The notes: generated by a model not told the origin, from the letters alone. Counted from the first letter of the stretch, positions 33,330 through 42,760 are shown. The stretch: DNA of 64,000 nt from Pseudomonas protegens (GCF_013407925.2 NZ_CP060201.1:5999001-6063000), one strand, 5' to 3'. Made by a program: numbers and translations.

Positions 33330-34281
33330 ACCCCGAGCCGGCGACAACCGTTCGCTGCGTGCCTTTGTCCCCGAGGCGGAGCTGTTCGAGCTCAAGCCGT
33401 GGATCGCCGTGCTGGCCCTGCTGGCGGACTGGGGCCTGATCGCCGCCGCGTTCAGCGCCGCCGCGCTCTGGCCGCATCCGCTGACCTACCTGCTGGCGGC
33501 GCTGCTCATCGCCCGCAGCCAGCTGGCCCTGGCGGTGCTCATGCATGAGAGTGCCCACGGCCTGCTGCTGCGCGGGCAGGCACTCAATGATGCGGTGGGG
33601 CAGTGGCTGGCGGCAGGGCCGCTGTTTCTGTCCATGGCGACTTACCGTGCCGGTCATCTGAAGCATCACCGCCAGCCGATGCGGCATGACGATCCGGTGA
33701 TGGCGGTCTTCGGCATGGGCGATTACCCGCTGCCACGGGGCAAGCTGGCCAGGCGCTTGCTGGCGGATCTGCTCGGGCTGGGTTACCTCATCAGTGCCTG
33801 CCGACTGGCCCGGGGCGACTACCGCGCGGTGATGCCAAAAGTCGACAAGTCTGCGGGGCTGCTGTGCTCGGAGATCCTTTCCATGCTGCTGAGCAATGGC
33901 CTGCTGTTCGGCCTGCTGGCCTGGAGCGGGCACCCCTGGCTCTATCCCGGCTTGTGGCTGCTGCCGGCAATGACCCTGTTGCCGCTGATGGGCCGGGTGC
34001 GGGCGATCATGGAGCACGCCGGCCTGCCGGCCCATGCCGACCAGAGCCAGAACGCCCGCAGCATCGTGCGACCAAACTGGCAGACCTTCCTGTTCGGTCC
34101 CCACGCCATCCACTACCACATCGAGCATCACCTCTATGTGCGGGTGCCGTTCTACCGTCTGCGTCGTTTGCATCGGCAACTGGCCGCACGGCAGTTGCTG
34201 CCGGCGGGCAATCTCTACCGGGGCTACATCGGGGTGCTGCGCGATGTCAGCGATCCTGCGCGCAGGTCGTCGGCAGACTGA
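33316..34281 (+). CDS. Membrane fatty acid desaturase
   Basis: 321 residues from GTG 33316 (AAGGA about ten bases upstream). The three histidine boxes of membrane desaturases are intact: HESAH at 77-81, HLKHH at 114-118 and HIEHH at 268-272, separated by hydrophobic spans. The enzyme would introduce a double bond or hydroxyl into an acyl chain using a di-iron centre in the cytoplasmic membrane. It is the last gene of the six-gene run. With two glycosyltransferases and a PAP2 protein it points to an acylated glycolipid product. Confidence 0.9.
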   Translation: MSQPEPRAGDNRSLRAFVPEAELFELKPWIAVLALLADWGLIAAAFSAAALWPHPLTYLLAALLIARSQLALAVLMHESAHGLLLRGQALNDAVGQWLAAGPLFLSMATYRAGHLKHHRQPMRHDDPVMAVFGMGDYPLPRGKLARRLLADLLGLGYLISACRLARGDYRAVMPKVDKSAGLLCSEILSMLLSNGLLFGLLAWSGHPWLYPGLWLLPAMTLLPLMGRVRAIMEHAGLPAHADQSQNARSIVRPNWQTFLFGPHAIHYHIEHHLYVRVPFYRLRRLHRQLAARQLLPAGNLYRGYIGVLRDVSDPARRSSAD

Positions 34282-34327
34282 AGCCCGGGCTGACCCTGGC
34301 GGCGTGTGGGTGTTGGGGGAGGGAGGT

Positions 34328-34357
34328 GGCGCGCCCGTCCTCGCGGGCGGGCGCGCC
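34328..34357. terminator. GC-rich hairpin between convergent genes
   Basis: GGCGCGCCCG (34328-34337) pairs with CGGGCGCGCC (34348-34357) across a 10-base loop, between the convergent desaturase and M20 peptidase stops. There is no U-run on either strand, so termination is inferred from position only. Confidence 0.4.
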
Positions 34358-34364
34358 GGGGCAC

Positions 34365-36104
34365 TCAGAGCTTGGGCAACTGGCCGATGCGGCCCATCAT
34401 TTCAGTGACGATCTGCAGGTCCAGCAGGAACTGCTCCTGGGTCTTGAACTCGTTGTCGGTGTGGCCGGTGTACTTGACCTCGGGACGCGCCAGGCCGAAC
34501 TGCACGCCGTTGGGCAGCTCGTGCACCGAGGTGGCGCCGGCGGAGGTGCCGAACTTGTGTGCCATGCCCAGGTTCTCGCTGGCCACCGCCAGCAAGGCCT
34601 TGACCCATTCGCCTTCGGGGTTGCGGTACATCGGCGCGGCGATGGAGGTGTCAAGCTTCACCGCCACCTGGGTTTTCTTGCTCCAGGCGCCCAGCTTGTC
34701 GGTGATTTCGGCCTTCAGCGCGCCTGGGGTCTTGCCCTTGGGCACCCGCAGGTTGACCGCCAGCTTGAGGGCGTGGTCATCCACGCTGACCAGGGTCGGC
34801 GAGGTGGTCAGCGGGCCCATGAAGTCGTCGGCAAAACCGATGCCCAGTTGCTTGCCCAGGTAGTCCAGGCCCCAGTTGTCGGCGAGGTAGCGGGCGGCGT
34901 CGGTGAAGGCGTTGTGCTTGAGAGCGACCTTGCCGTCCAGGCTGTGGATGAAATCCAGCATCCGCGCCACCGGGTTGACCCCGGACTCGGGCTCGGAGGA
35001 GTGGGCGGAGACGCCGGTGACGGTCAATTGCACATCCTGGCCCGCCACCTTGGCCGCGACCTGGAAGTTGCCGCCATGGGCCTTGGCGTATTCGGCCCCG
35101 GCCTGTTGCAGGCTGGCGGCCAGTTGCGCCGGGTTGTCGCTCTTCAGGGTGGCGACCGAGGTGGAGGGGATCTGGTTGGTCGCCAGGCCACCGGTGAGGT
35201 GGGTGATCTCGGCGCCTTTACCCTCGGCGGCGCGCCGGGCAAAGGTTGCCATCACCGTGCCGTAGCCTTTCTCGGCGATCACCACCGGGTAGCCGCCATC
35301 CAGGGCCAGGTTGTATTGCGGCACCGGGTTGTGCTCGAAGTAGTAGGGAATCGCGTCGCCGCTGGTTTCCTCGGTGGTGTCCACCAGCAGTTTGAAGTTC
35401 CTGGCCAGGGGCAGCTTCTCTTCCTTGATGATCTTCATCGCGTAGAGCGCGACCACGATGCCGTTCTTGTCGTCCTCGGTGCCGCGGCCATACAGGCGGT
35501 CGCCGATCTGGGTGACCTTGAACGGGTCGAGGCGGGTGCCGTCTTCCAGCACCCAGTTTTCCGGGGTCACCGGCACCACGTCGGCGTGGGCGTGGATGCC
35601 CACGACTTCATCGCCGCTGCCTTCCAGGGAAATCTCGTAGACCCGGTTGTCGACGTTGCGAAAGTTCAGGTCGAAGGCCTTGGCCAGGTCCTGGATCTTG
35701 GCGGCGATCTTGAGGAACTCGGGGTTCTTGTATTGCGGCACGCCGTCGATGTTGAAGGTGGGGATGGCCACCAGTTCGCGCAGGGTTTGGGTGGCGGCCT
35801 GGCCGTACTTGACCCGGGCGTAGATACCCAGCAGGCGATGGATTTCGTTCTGCTGTTCGGCGCTCAGGGACTGTTTGTCGAGGAAGGCGGCGATGGCCGG
35901 ACCCAGGTTGGCGCTCTTGCCCGTTTCGCTCTTGGCCAGGGCGCCGAGGAACTGGCGGAAGTCACCGGCCGGGGCGTCGTTGAAGGTCTTGAGGATGGCC
36001 GCGCTTTGCTGCGCGGTGATGTTGGCCTGGGCACTGCTGGTGAACGCGGACAGGCTGGCGAGCATCAGGGTGGCCGCAGCCAGGTGCTTGAGAGAGAAAT
36101 CCAT
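34365..36104 (-). CDS. Exported M20-family metallopeptidase (dipeptidase-like)
   Basis: 579 residues. A signal peptide (KHLAAATLMLASLSAFTSSAQA) places it in the periplasm. The M20 zinc site is visible: HAHADVVPV, YGRGTEDDKNG, TTEETSG, LALDGGYP and a C-terminal HTDNEF. A helical extension of about 100 residues precedes the catalytic domain. ATG 36104 is chosen; ATG 36116 directly abuts the AAGGA and leaves no spacing. It lies downstream of the carboxynorspermidine genes in the same direction, about 210 bases away. It probably cleaves dipeptides or acyl-amino acids in the periplasm. Confidence 0.85.
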   Translation of the reverse strand: MDFSLKHLAAATLMLASLSAFTSSAQANITAQQSAAILKTFNDAPAGDFRQFLGALAKSETGKSANLGPAIAAFLDKQSLSAEQQNEIHRLLGIYARVKYGQAATQTLRELVAIPTFNIDGVPQYKNPEFLKIAAKIQDLAKAFDLNFRNVDNRVYEISLEGSGDEVVGIHAHADVVPVTPENWVLEDGTRLDPFKVTQIGDRLYGRGTEDDKNGIVVALYAMKIIKEEKLPLARNFKLLVDTTEETSGDAIPYYFEHNPVPQYNLALDGGYPVVIAEKGYGTVMATFARRAAEGKGAEITHLTGGLATNQIPSTSVATLKSDNPAQLAASLQQAGAEYAKAHGGNFQVAAKVAGQDVQLTVTGVSAHSSEPESGVNPVARMLDFIHSLDGKVALKHNAFTDAARYLADNWGLDYLGKQLGIGFADDFMGPLTTSPTLVSVDDHALKLAVNLRVPKGKTPGALKAEITDKLGAWSKKTQVAVKLDTSIAAPMYRNPEGEWVKALLAVASENLGMAHKFGTSAGATSVHELPNGVQFGLARPEVKYTGHTDNEFKTQEQFLLDLQIVTEMMGRIGQLPKL

Positions 36105-36314
36105 TACGTAGGGCATTCCTTTGCAGGGCGTGAGTGGGAACCGTCTGATCGGTCAGACAGAAACCTACTCAAGCTAACACTACGAAGGAGGAGGGCGGGA
36201 GCCCCGCCTGTGAGATCTGTCGCACAGAACGGCAAAAGCGACGCACTCTCGACAATGGCGAACGGGCTGCAACAGAGGGCGCCGTTGCCGGCGCCCGCTG
36301 TGGCTGGAGCTAGA

Positions 36315-37559
36315 TTAGAGGGCGGCGTCCCAAGGACGATCGCCATGCTCGTCCTTGATCCGGGTCGGCAGGCCCATCACGTCCAGCGCCTTGAGGAACG
36401 GCTCGGCGGCCAGCTCCTCGACGTTGACCATGCGCTGCACGTCCCACTCGCCACGGGCCACCAGCAGGGCGGCGGCCACGGGCGGCACGCCGGCGGTGTA
36501 GGAAATGCCCTGGCTGTCGGTCTCGGCGTAGGCTTCTTCGTGGTCAGCCACGTTGTAGATGAAGACTTCGCGCGGCTGGCCGTCCTTGGTGCCCTTGACC
36601 AGGTCGCCGATGCAGGTCTTGCCGGTGTAGCCCGGGGCCAGGGAGGCCGGATCAGGCAGTACCGCCTTGACCACCTTGAGCGGCACCACTTCCAGGCCTT
36701 CGGCGGTCTTGACCGGTTGCTCGGAGAGCAGGCCGAGGTTGCGCAGCACGGTGAACACATTGATGTAGTGCTCGCCGAAGCTCATCCAGAAGCGCACGTT
36801 GGGCACGTCGAGGTTCTTCGACAGCGAGTGCACTTCGTCGTGGCCGGTCAGGTACAGGTTTTGCGAGCCGACCACCGGCAGGTCGTCGGTGCGCTTGACT
36901 TCGAACATGGTGTTGCTGGTCCACTGGCTGTTCTGCCAGCTCCACACCTGTCCGGTGAATTCGCGGAAATTGATTTCCGGGTCGAAATTGGTGGCGAAAT
37001 ACTTGCCATGGGATCCGGCATTGACGTCGAGAATGTCGATCGACTCAATGCGGTCGAAATGCTGTTGCTTGGCCAGGGCCGCATAGGCGTTGACCACGCC
37101 CGGATCGAAGCCCACGCCGAGAATGGCGGTGATGTTCTTCTCCTGGCATTCCTCGAGGTGCTTCCACTCGTAGTTGCCGTACCAGGGCGGCGTTTCGCAG
37201 ATCTTGCCCGGCTCTTCGTGGATCGCGGTGTCCAGGTAGGCCACGCCGGTATCGATGCAGGCACGCAGCACCGACATGTTGAGGAAGGCGGAACCGACGT
37301 TGATGACGATCTGCGATTCGGTTTCGCGGATCAGCGCCTTGGTCGCTTCGATGTCCAGTGCGTTGAGGGCGAAGGCTTTTATTTCAGCGGGCTGTTTGAG
37401 GCTGCCCTTGGCCTTGACGCTGTCGATGATGGCCTGGCATTTGGAGATGTTGCGCGACGCGATGGCAATACGACCGAGTTCGTCGTTGTGCTGCGCGCAC
37501 TTGTGGGCCACCACCTTGGCGACACCTCCTGCACCAATGATAAGAACATTCTTCTTCAA
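36315..37559 (-). CDS. Carboxynorspermidine/carboxyspermidine synthase (saccharopine dehydrogenase-like)
   Basis: 414 residues. An N-terminal Rossmann fold MKKNVLIIGAGGVAKVVAHK is followed by the saccharopine-dehydrogenase body (TAIHEEPGKICETPPWYGNY, LGVGFDPGVVNAYAAL). The enzyme reductively condenses aspartate semialdehyde with a diamine (putrescine or diaminopropane) using NADPH, giving a carboxypolyamine. The reading starts at TTG 37559 with GGAG 11 bases upstream; no better start is visible. It lies 29 bases behind the decarboxylase gene in one operon. Which diamine is used cannot be told from the sequence. Confidence 0.9.
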   Translation of the reverse strand: MKKNVLIIGAGGVAKVVAHKCAQHNDELGRIAIASRNISKCQAIIDSVKAKGSLKQPAEIKAFALNALDIEATKALIRETESQIVINVGSAFLNMSVLRACIDTGVAYLDTAIHEEPGKICETPPWYGNYEWKHLEECQEKNITAILGVGFDPGVVNAYAALAKQQHFDRIESIDILDVNAGSHGKYFATNFDPEINFREFTGQVWSWQNSQWTSNTMFEVKRTDDLPVVGSQNLYLTGHDEVHSLSKNLDVPNVRFWMSFGEHYINVFTVLRNLGLLSEQPVKTAEGLEVVPLKVVKAVLPDPASLAPGYTGKTCIGDLVKGTKDGQPREVFIYNVADHEEAYAETDSQGISYTAGVPPVAAALLVARGEWDVQRMVNVEELAAEPFLKALDVMGLPTRIKDEHGDRPWDAAL

Positions 37560-37588
37560 TTTATTTACTTCTCCTCGTGTCTGTCCGC

Positions 37589-38686
37589 TCAGGAAAGGCT
37601 GGACAGGTAGTCTTCGAAACCAAACTCGCGAACCACGTCGACGCTACCATCGAGTTGTTTCACAACGATGGACGGCATTTTCAGGCCGTTGAACCAGTTC
37701 TTCTTGACCATGGTGTAGCCCGCCGCGTCGACGAACGACAGTCGATCGCCGATGGCCAGCGGACGTTCGAATTGATACTCGCCAAAGATGTCTCCGGCCA
37801 GGCAAGACTTGCCACAAATCATGTAGCTGTGTTCGCCGCTGCTGGGGGCCAGCTTGGCGTTCAGGCGATAGATCAGCAGGTCGAGCATGTGCGCTTCGAT
37901 GGAGCTGTCCACCACGGCCAGGTGCTTGCCGTTGTACAGGGTGTCGAGCACGGTCACTTCCAGGGATGCGCTCTGGGTGATCGCCGCTTCGCCCGGCTCC
38001 AGGTAGACCTGCACGCCGTATTTCTCGGAGAAGGCCTTGAGCCGCGCGCAGAAGGCGTCCAGGGCGTAGTCCTCGCCGGTGAAGTGGATGCCGCCGCCAA
38101 GGCTGACCCACTCCACCTTGTGCAGCAGGTGGCCGAAGCGTTCCTCGATGGTGCTCAGCATCTGGTCGAACAGGCCGAAGTCGCCGTTCTCGCAGTTGTT
38201 GTGGAACATGAAGCCGGAGATCTGTTCGATCACGCCTTCGATCTTCGCCGGGTCCCATTCGCCCAGGCGGCTGAACGGCCGGGCCGGGTCGGCCAGCAGG
38301 TAGTCCGAGCTGCTGACCTGGGGGTTGACCCGCAGGCCGCGGACCTTGCCCGCGCTGGCGTCGGCAAAGCGCTGCAGCTGGCTGATGGAGTTGAAGATGA
38401 TCTTGTCGCAGTTGGCCAGCATCTCGTCGATCTCGTCGTCGGCCCAGGCCACGCTGTAGGCGTGGGTCTCGCCGGCGAACTTCTGCCGGCCGAGCTTGAG
38501 CTCGTACAGCGACGAGGAGGTGGTGCCGTCCATGTACTGCTGCATCAGGTCGAACACCGACCAGGTGGCGAAGCACTTGAGGGCCAGCAGGGCCTTGGCG
38601 CCGGACTGCTCGCGCACGTAGGCGATCTTCTGCATGTTGCTCAAGAGCTTCTGCTTGTCGATGAGGTAGTACGGCGTCTTGATCAT
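37589..38686 (-). CDS. nspC: Carboxynorspermidine/carboxyspermidine decarboxylase
   Basis: 365 residues from ATG 38686 (MIKTPYYLIDKQKLLSNMQK), with GGAG eight bases upstream; an extension to 38725 is less likely. This is an alanine-racemase-fold PLP decarboxylase: the PLP lysine is in LLALKCFATWSVF, substrate and PLP sites in WVSLGGGIHFT and YLEPGEAA, and the dimer-interface cysteine in KSCLAGDIFG. It decarboxylates carboxy(nor)spermidine to spermidine or norspermidine. Together with the downstream dehydrogenase this is the alternative polyamine route, distinct from SpeD/SpeE. Confidence 0.92.
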   Translation of the reverse strand: MIKTPYYLIDKQKLLSNMQKIAYVREQSGAKALLALKCFATWSVFDLMQQYMDGTTSSSLYELKLGRQKFAGETHAYSVAWADDEIDEMLANCDKIIFNSISQLQRFADASAGKVRGLRVNPQVSSSDYLLADPARPFSRLGEWDPAKIEGVIEQISGFMFHNNCENGDFGLFDQMLSTIEERFGHLLHKVEWVSLGGGIHFTGEDYALDAFCARLKAFSEKYGVQVYLEPGEAAITQSASLEVTVLDTLYNGKHLAVVDSSIEAHMLDLLIYRLNAKLAPSSGEHSYMICGKSCLAGDIFGEYQFERPLAIGDRLSFVDAAGYTMVKKNWFNGLKMPSIVVKQLDGSVDVVREFGFEDYLSSLS

Positions 38687-39038
38687 TTCAGGGTCTCCGG
38701 CAGGGCCAGCCAAAAAGGTACGCATTGTGCCTTCAGTGCCTGCAGATCGAAAGCACGGAAATGCATTTTCGCCGGGTAATCATCTGAAAGGCCCTGCGGA
38801 TCAGTCTGATCGCACGGGTCGCTTCCGCCAGTGCCCGCGGGCCTTGCCCCGACCTGGCGCCGGCTGGCGTACAGGCCCCGTGCTGCCTCGCTTTTTCTTA
38901 TCCAGGGAGCACATTTTTAATAATTTTCCTTCGCGGGCGTCTGTCGCACCATCTGTCCCATCCGACTTATCCCGGGTTCCGAACCGCGTGTGCCGGGCCT
39001 TTCGGCCAGCGCCAATCGTCTCGCAGAAGGACACAGAC
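38687..39038. promoter_or_regulatory. 352-bp divergent region between nspC and the flavin monooxygenase operon
   Basis: It holds promoters for both directions. The only element identified with confidence is the 68-nt block at 38891-38958 shared with 42761-42828. Confidence 0.6.
38891..38958 (+). promoter_or_regulatory. Shared upstream element, copy 1
   Basis: The block has CTTTTTC, 8 bases, then GGAGCACATTTTTAATAATT, then TTCCT and, after a variable GC stretch, CGCACCATC. The same words at the same internal distances occur at 42761-42828. The AT-rich 25 bases from GGAGC are 22/25 identical between the copies. It lies 81 bases before the flavin monooxygenase start and probably contains a promoter plus regulator site. 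Confidence 0.75.
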
Positions 39039-40343
39039 ATGACCGTAGAACAACAATTGCAAGTGGACACCCTGGTGGTCGGCGCGGGTCAGGCCGGCGT
39101 GGCCATGAGCGAGCACCTGAGCAAGCTCGGCGTGCCCCATCTGGTGCTGGAACGCAGCCGCATCGCCGAAGCCTGGCGCAGCGCGCGCTGGGATTCCCTG
39201 GTGGCCAACGGGCCGGCCTGGCATGACCGCTTTCCCGGGATGCCCTTCGCCCTGCCGGACGATGCCTTCGCCGCCAAGGAGCAGGTGGCGGACTACTTCG
39301 AAGCCTATGCCCGCACCTTCAATGCGCCGATCCGCACCGGGGTCGAGGTGCGCAAGGTGCAGCGCAATCTCGGTCGCCCGGGCTTCACCGTCGAAACCTC
39401 CGACGGGGTGATCCAGGCCCGGCGCGTGGTGGCCGCCACCGGTCCGTTCCAGCGTCCGGTGATCCCGCCGATTGCCCCGGCCAATGACCGCCTGACGCAG
39501 ATCCACTCCGCCGAGTACCGCAACCCCCAGCAACTGCCCGAGGGCGCGGTGCTGGTGGTGGGGGCGGGTTCGTCCGGGGTGCAGATCGCCGATGAACTGC
39601 AGCGGGCGGGGCGCCGGGTCTATCTGTCGGTGGGCGCCCATGACCGGCCGCCGCGTTCCTATCGCAACCGGGATTTCTGCTGGTGGCTCGGGGTGCTGGG
39701 GGAGTGGGATGCGGAGATCGCCAAGCCCGGTCGCGAACACGTGACCATCGCCGTCAGCGGCGCTCGCGGCGGCCAGACCATCGACTTTCGCGCCCTGGCC
39801 CACCAGGGCATCACCCTGGTCGGGCTGACCCAGGCCTTTGCCGGCGAGCAGGTGACCTTCAAGGCCGACCTGCTGGACAACCTGGCCCGGGGCGACGAGA
39901 ACTACCTGGCGCTGCTGGATGCCGCCGATGCCTATGTCGAGCGCAACGGCCTCGACCTGCCGCTGGAGCCCGAGGCCCGCCGACGCCTGCCGGACCCGGA
40001 CTGCGTCAAGCAGCCGATCCTCGAACTGGACCTGCAGCAAGCGGGCATCAACTCGATCATCTGGGCCACCGGCTACGCCGTGGACTTTTCCTGGCTGCAG
40101 GTCGACACCTTCAGCGAGCAGGGCAAGCCCCTGCACCAGCGCGGCGTGTCCCGCGAGCCGGGGGTGTATTTCCTCGGCCTGCCCTGGCTGTCGCGCCGCG
40201 GTTCGTCGTTTATCTGGGGGGTGTGGCACGACGCCAAGCACATCGCCGACCACATCGCCACCCAGCGCAAATACCAAGCCTATGGCAGCCCGGCCCCGAC
40301 CGAGGTGCCGGTTCACAACCTCAGCAGCGTGGGAGCCCTCTGA
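39039..40343 (+). CDS. FAD-dependent monooxygenase (flavin-containing monooxygenase-like)
   Basis: 434 residues. FAD site VDTLVVGAGQAGVAMSEHLS at the N-terminus, a second dinucleotide site VLVVGAGSSGVQIADELQ near residue 170 for NADPH, and GPFQRP/IWATGYAVDFSWLQ typical of the FMO / CzcO-like branch. AAGGA lies seven bases before the ATG. It starts a run with RidA, a DUF1028 protein and an M20 deacylase and overlaps RidA (TGATG at 40341). FMO-type enzymes hydroxylate amines or oxidise ketones; RidA beside it suggests an imine or enamine product. Confidence 0.85.
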   Translation: MTVEQQLQVDTLVVGAGQAGVAMSEHLSKLGVPHLVLERSRIAEAWRSARWDSLVANGPAWHDRFPGMPFALPDDAFAAKEQVADYFEAYARTFNAPIRTGVEVRKVQRNLGRPGFTVETSDGVIQARRVVAATGPFQRPVIPPIAPANDRLTQIHSAEYRNPQQLPEGAVLVVGAGSSGVQIADELQRAGRRVYLSVGAHDRPPRSYRNRDFCWWLGVLGEWDAEIAKPGREHVTIAVSGARGGQTIDFRALAHQGITLVGLTQAFAGEQVTFKADLLDNLARGDENYLALLDAADAYVERNGLDLPLEPEARRRLPDPDCVKQPILELDLQQAGINSIIWATGYAVDFSWLQVDTFSEQGKPLHQRGVSREPGVYFLGLPWLSRRGSSFIWGVWHDAKHIADHIATQRKYQAYGSPAPTEVPVHNLSSVGAL

Positions 40344-40753
40344 TGCCGACTCATACCCGTATCCGCATGTTCAACACCAAGGACACCTACCCCAACCAGT
40401 CCCTGGACAACGACCTGTGCCAGGCGGTGCGCGCCGGCAACACGGTGTACGTTCGCGGTCAGGTCGGCACCGATTTCGACGGCCGGCTGGTGGGCCTGGG
40501 CGATCCCCGGGCCCAGGCCGAGCAGGCGATGAAAAACGTCAAGCAGCTGCTGGAGGAGGCGGGCAGCGACCTGTCCCATATCGTCAAGACCACCACCTAC
40601 CTCACCGATCCGCGCTACCGCGAGCCGGTGTACCAGGAAGTGGGCAAGTGGCTCAAAGGGGTGTTCCCGATCTCCACCGGGCTGGTGGTGTCGGCCCTCG
40701 GCCAGCCGCAGTGGCTGATGGAAATCGACGTGATCGCGGTCATTCCCGAGTGA
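40343..40753 (+). CDS. RidA (YjgF/UK114) family protein
   Basis: 136 residues, the normal size of the trimeric RidA family (Rid family core GNTVYVRGQVGTDFDGRLVGLG, the middle helix QAEQAMKNVKQLLEEAGSDL, and C-terminal WLMEIDVIAV with the conserved Glu). The arginine that defines the imine-hydrolysing Rid1 class is not at its usual place (SALGQPQW), so this is one of the other Rid subfamilies. Its ATG overlaps the monooxygenase stop. It probably acts on an unstable imine or enamine made in this pathway. Confidence 0.88.
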   Translation: MPTHTRIRMFNTKDTYPNQSLDNDLCQAVRAGNTVYVRGQVGTDFDGRLVGLGDPRAQAEQAMKNVKQLLEEAGSDLSHIVKTTTYLTDPRYREPVYQEVGKWLKGVFPISTGLVVSALGQPQWLMEIDVIAVIPE

Positions 40754-40820
40754 CCCCGGCGCTGTGTTCACCGACGCCACATCCGGCGTCGACCCAGGCC
40801 CCGCGGGCCAAGGAGTTTGC

Positions 40821-41498
40821 ATGACTTTTTCCATCGTTGGCCGTTGCGCCGAAACCGGCCAGTTGGGCGTCGCCATCAGTTCGTCGAGCATCGCGGTCGG
40901 TGCCCGTTGCCCCTGGCTGCGGGCCGGAGTGGGGGCGGTGGCCACCCAGAACGTCACCCTGCCGGCCCTGGGGCCGCAGATTCTCGACCTGCTGGAACAT
41001 CACAAGCTTGACCCCGCCGGGGCCCTGGATCAGGCCCTGGGCCGCAACGGCTGGAGCCAGTACCGCCAGGTCACGGTGATTGACGGCCAGGGGCGCACGG
41101 CGCTGTTCACGGGCCAGCAAGCCCTGGGCAGCCACCACGCGCTGGCCGGCGAGCAATGCGTGGCCGCCGGCAACCTGCTGGCGGGCACTGGGGTGATCGA
41201 GGCCATGGTCCAGGCGTTCGAACAGACGCCGGGGATTCTGGTCGAGCGTTTGTTGGCGGCGCTGCACGCGGCCATGGCCGCCGGTGGCGAGGCGGGGCCG
41301 GTGCATTCGGCGGCGCTGAGCGTGGTGGACGATTTGACCTGGCCCATCGTCGACCTGCGGGTGGACTGGGCCGATGCCGACCCCATCGGCCAGCTTGCCG
41401 GCCTGTGGCAGGCCTACCGGCCGCAGATGCAGGATTACCTGACCCGGGCCCTGGACCCCACGGCGGCCCCCAGCTACGGAGTGCCGGGCAATGAATGA
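40821..41498 (+). CDS. DUF1028 (Ntn-hydrolase-like) protein
   Basis: 225 residues from ATG 40821 (AAGGAG five bases upstream). DUF1028 motifs: MTFSIVGRCAETGQLGVAIS, GARCPWLRAGVGAVATQN, and RTALFTGQQALGSHHALAGE. The family has an N-terminal-nucleophile-like fold and unknown substrate. Its frequent neighbours are amidohydrolases and RidA proteins. It ends eight bases inside the next gene, so the four genes 39039-42654 form one operon. Confidence 0.88.
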   Translation: MTFSIVGRCAETGQLGVAISSSSIAVGARCPWLRAGVGAVATQNVTLPALGPQILDLLEHHKLDPAGALDQALGRNGWSQYRQVTVIDGQGRTALFTGQQALGSHHALAGEQCVAAGNLLAGTGVIEAMVQAFEQTPGILVERLLAALHAAMAAGGEAGPVHSAALSVVDDLTWPIVDLRVDWADADPIGQLAGLWQAYRPQMQDYLTRALDPTAAPSYGVPGNE

Positions 41499-42654
41499 GC
41501 CATCGAGCCGCGATCTGCTGGCGCATCTGGTGGGTTTTGCCACCGTCAGCCGCGACTCCAACCTGGAACTGATCGGCTTTATCCGCGACTACCTGGCGCG
41601 CCATGGGGTGGACAGCGAGCTGATCTACAACCCGCAGCGGACCAAGGCCAATCTGTTTGCCAGCATCGGCCCCAGCGATCGCGGTGGGGTGGTGCTGTCC
41701 GGGCACACCGACGTGGTGCCGGTGGACGGGCAGGCCTGGAGCGTCGAGCCGTTTGTCTTGAGCGAGCGGCAAGGGCGCCTGTATGGCCGTGGCACCGCCG
41801 ACATGAAGGGCTTCATCGCCGCGGTGCTGGCGGCGGTGCCGGGCTTGACCCGGCGCCGCCTGCGGCTGCCGGTGCACCTGGCGTTTTCCTATGACGAGGA
41901 GGTGGGTTGCCTGGGCGTGCGGCCGATGCTCGAACGATTGCAGCAGCGCTCGCACAAACCGCTGCTGTGCCTGATTGGCGAGCCCACCGAGCTGCGTCCG
42001 GTGCTCGGGCACAAGGGCAAGCTGGCGATGCGCTGTCAGGTGCGCGGCGCGGCCTGTCATTCGGCCTATGCGCCTTACGGGGTCAATGCCATCAAGTACG
42101 CGGCGCGGCTGATCGGCAAGCTGGGGGAGATCGGCAGCCGGCTGGCGCAACCGGAACACCACGACCCGCGTTTCGATCCGCCGTTTTCCACGGTGCAGAC
42201 CGGCACCATCCAAGGCGGCCGCGCGCTGAACATCGTGCCGGCCGAGTGTCAGTTCGATTTCGAGGTGCGCACCCTGCCGGGTGACGATGCCCAGGCCGTG
42301 GTGGAGCAGTTGCAAGGCTATGCCGAGGCCGAACTGCTGCCGCAGATGCAGGCGGTACAGGCCGATACCGGGATCACCTTGCAGCCCTTGAGCGCCTACC
42401 CGGGGCTGGCCACTGCCGCCGACAGCCAGGCCGCCGAACTGCTGGCGCTGCTCAGCGGCTCGCGGGAGTTCACCACCGTGGCCTTCGGCACCGAGGGCGG
42501 GCTGTTCCACGAGGCCGGCATCCCCACGGTGGTCTGCGGCCCGGGCAGCATGGATCAGGGCCACAAGCCGGACGAGTTCATCAGCCTTGAGCAGTTGCAC
42601 GGCTGTGACGCCATGCTGCGGCGCCTGGGGGACTGGCTGGAACGCTCCGCCTGA
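41491..42654 (+). CDS. ArgE-like M20 deacylase (acetylornithine deacetylase family)
   Basis: 387 residues. Zinc site: GHTDVVPVD (His), GRGTADMKGF (bridging Asp), SYDEEVGC (Glu catalytic/ligand), IGEPTE, and C-terminal GPGSMDQGHKPDEF (His). The lid domain holds the AACHSAYAPYGVNAI dimer-contact His. The family removes acyl groups from N-acylated amino acids or amines. In an amine-catabolic operon it may deacylate an N-acyl-diamine or N-acyl-amino acid rather than serve arginine synthesis. It overlaps the DUF1028 gene. Confidence 0.87.
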   Translation: MNEPSSRDLLAHLVGFATVSRDSNLELIGFIRDYLARHGVDSELIYNPQRTKANLFASIGPSDRGGVVLSGHTDVVPVDGQAWSVEPFVLSERQGRLYGRGTADMKGFIAAVLAAVPGLTRRRLRLPVHLAFSYDEEVGCLGVRPMLERLQQRSHKPLLCLIGEPTELRPVLGHKGKLAMRCQVRGAACHSAYAPYGVNAIKYAARLIGKLGEIGSRLAQPEHHDPRFDPPFSTVQTGTIQGGRALNIVPAECQFDFEVRTLPGDDAQAVVEQLQGYAEAELLPQMQAVQADTGITLQPLSAYPGLATAADSQAAELLALLSGSREFTTVAFGTEGGLFHEAGIPTVVCGPGSMDQGHKPDEFISLEQLHGCDAMLRRLGDWLERSA

Positions 42655-42760
42655 CCCTGCCCGCCGGTTAATCCAGGCGTTTTTTTACCCCAGGCCATCC
42701 CGCGGATGCCCTGGGGCGCTGGCGTTGGCGCGGGCCGTCCGGGGCCTGAAGGCTACAGAG

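Noticed and set aside
33864..37610. A ~1250-codon plus-strand frame across the peptidase and polyamine genes
   Set aside because: It covers parts of several real genes on both strands and has no domain, signal or start site.
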